Assembly: GCF_004664715.2 (NCBI RefSeq)
Contig: NC_051071.1
Coordinates: forward strand, 36,329,530 to 36,393,529
Direction of reading: 5' to 3'
DNA: 64,000 nucleotides
From: Peromyscus leucopus
Taxonomy: Eukaryota > Chordata > Mammalia > Rodentia > Cricetidae
Position numbers and translations under genes: made by a program. The notes under the pieces are model-generated. The model did not search any database, was not told the DNA's origin, and saw only the letters and a list, made by a program, of their open reading frames with translations. Shown piece by piece: positions 63,601 through 64,000 of this stretch. Position 1 is the first letter of the stretch; each line of letters opens with the position of its first letter.

Positions 63601-64000
63601 ACTTATCCAACTTTTATTTTAAATCAAATATGTAAAAGTAAGACTACTTTGTGCATTATTTGCTGTATAACACCTTGAGAATTGAATGCTCTTAAAATTT
63701 CTTAGTAACCCTACTTTGAATAGAGATATGTTCTCATTTAAAAAAAAAAAAACACTGCTGGGTGTATTTTGACTTGAGGTTATGTTTTCCTTATTTCTAT
63801 CCAGATCAGTGTCTCTGCATTTCTTCAATGCACATCAATCTTTTTTTAATTCCCCCAGTATAATTTATTTTCTCAGAGTTTACTCATAGAACCTCATAAC
63901 TAGGATACTGTTTAAATTCTCCTTTCCTTTGGTTGGGGTAGTCAGAATATCAAAAGCATGGAAGTGTAAGAGAGACAAAATCCCGATTATTAATATAGTG

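Larger units (their letters stand above)
53030..64000 (+). other. SLIT2: SLIT2 intron 4 (5' part, continues beyond window)
   Basis: Begins with gtaagt at 53030, phase 2. I read the remaining 10.97 kb for the expected next LRR exon (protein start DLSENQIQAI) and did not find it, in keeping with the large fourth intron I recall for mammalian SLIT2. Contents are mostly AT-rich unique sequence with a few SINEs and one long purine tract. Confidence 0.85.

Noticed and set aside
53030..64000. SLIT2 exon 5
   Set aside because: I looked for an acceptor followed by a 72-nt LRR exon encoding DLSENQIQAI and found none. The exon must lie downstream.
53030..64000. mir-218-1 hairpin
   Set aside because: This microRNA is known from a later SLIT2 intron; its ttgtgcttgatctaacc core is not seen in this window.

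Overview
The window looks like a muroid, probably cricetid-type, rodent nuclear genome. It has many B1, B2 and B4-type SINEs, rodent L1 3'UTR and ORF2 fragments, long (CA)n and (GA)n tracts, and AT-rich non-coding DNA. The only protein-coding gene I can support is the 5' end of SLIT2, on the + strand. The organism call is inferred from SINE subtype and from the SLIT2 N-terminus, which begins [10 protein letters not shown] and differs slightly from my recollection of the human and mouse proteins.

Layout. 1-34.9 kb: upstream intergenic DNA with no supportable gene, made of nested transposons. These include an antisense L1 with an Lx-like 3'UTR (6.6-8.4 kb), a B2 split by a retroinserted polyadenylated transcript (10.57-11.27 kb), an antisense L1 ORF2 region interrupted by an ERV-like element with two LTR-like repeats and by a solo LTR (12.1-17.3 kb), a second L1 3'UTR (17.4-18.8 kb), a solo LTR at 19.45 kb, and an inverted L1 plus LTR-like fragment at 26.3-27.1 kb. 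34.9-35.06 kb: a GT/GA/GGGA simple-sequence block. About 35.14-37.7 kb: a CpG island holding GC boxes, a TATA box and the SLIT2 first exon.

SLIT2 exons: exon 1 coding part 37472-37650 (signal peptide and LRRNT cap), exon 2 40314-40385, exon 3 41507-41578 and exon 4 52958-53029. Exons 2-4 are each 72 nt, one 24-residue leucine-rich repeat apiece, and every intron is phase 2. Together they encode residues 1-131 plus two bases of codon 132. Introns 1-3 are about 2.66, 1.12 and 11.38 kb. Intron 4 begins at 53030 and runs past the window end; I found no exon 5.

I see no operon, CRISPR array, toxin, RNA gene or novel molecular system. The points worth a second look are the SLIT2 promoter and long leader, the order of transposon insertions, a retroinserted transcript of unknown source, several local duplications, and one CTCF-like motif 3.7 kb upstream of the promoter.
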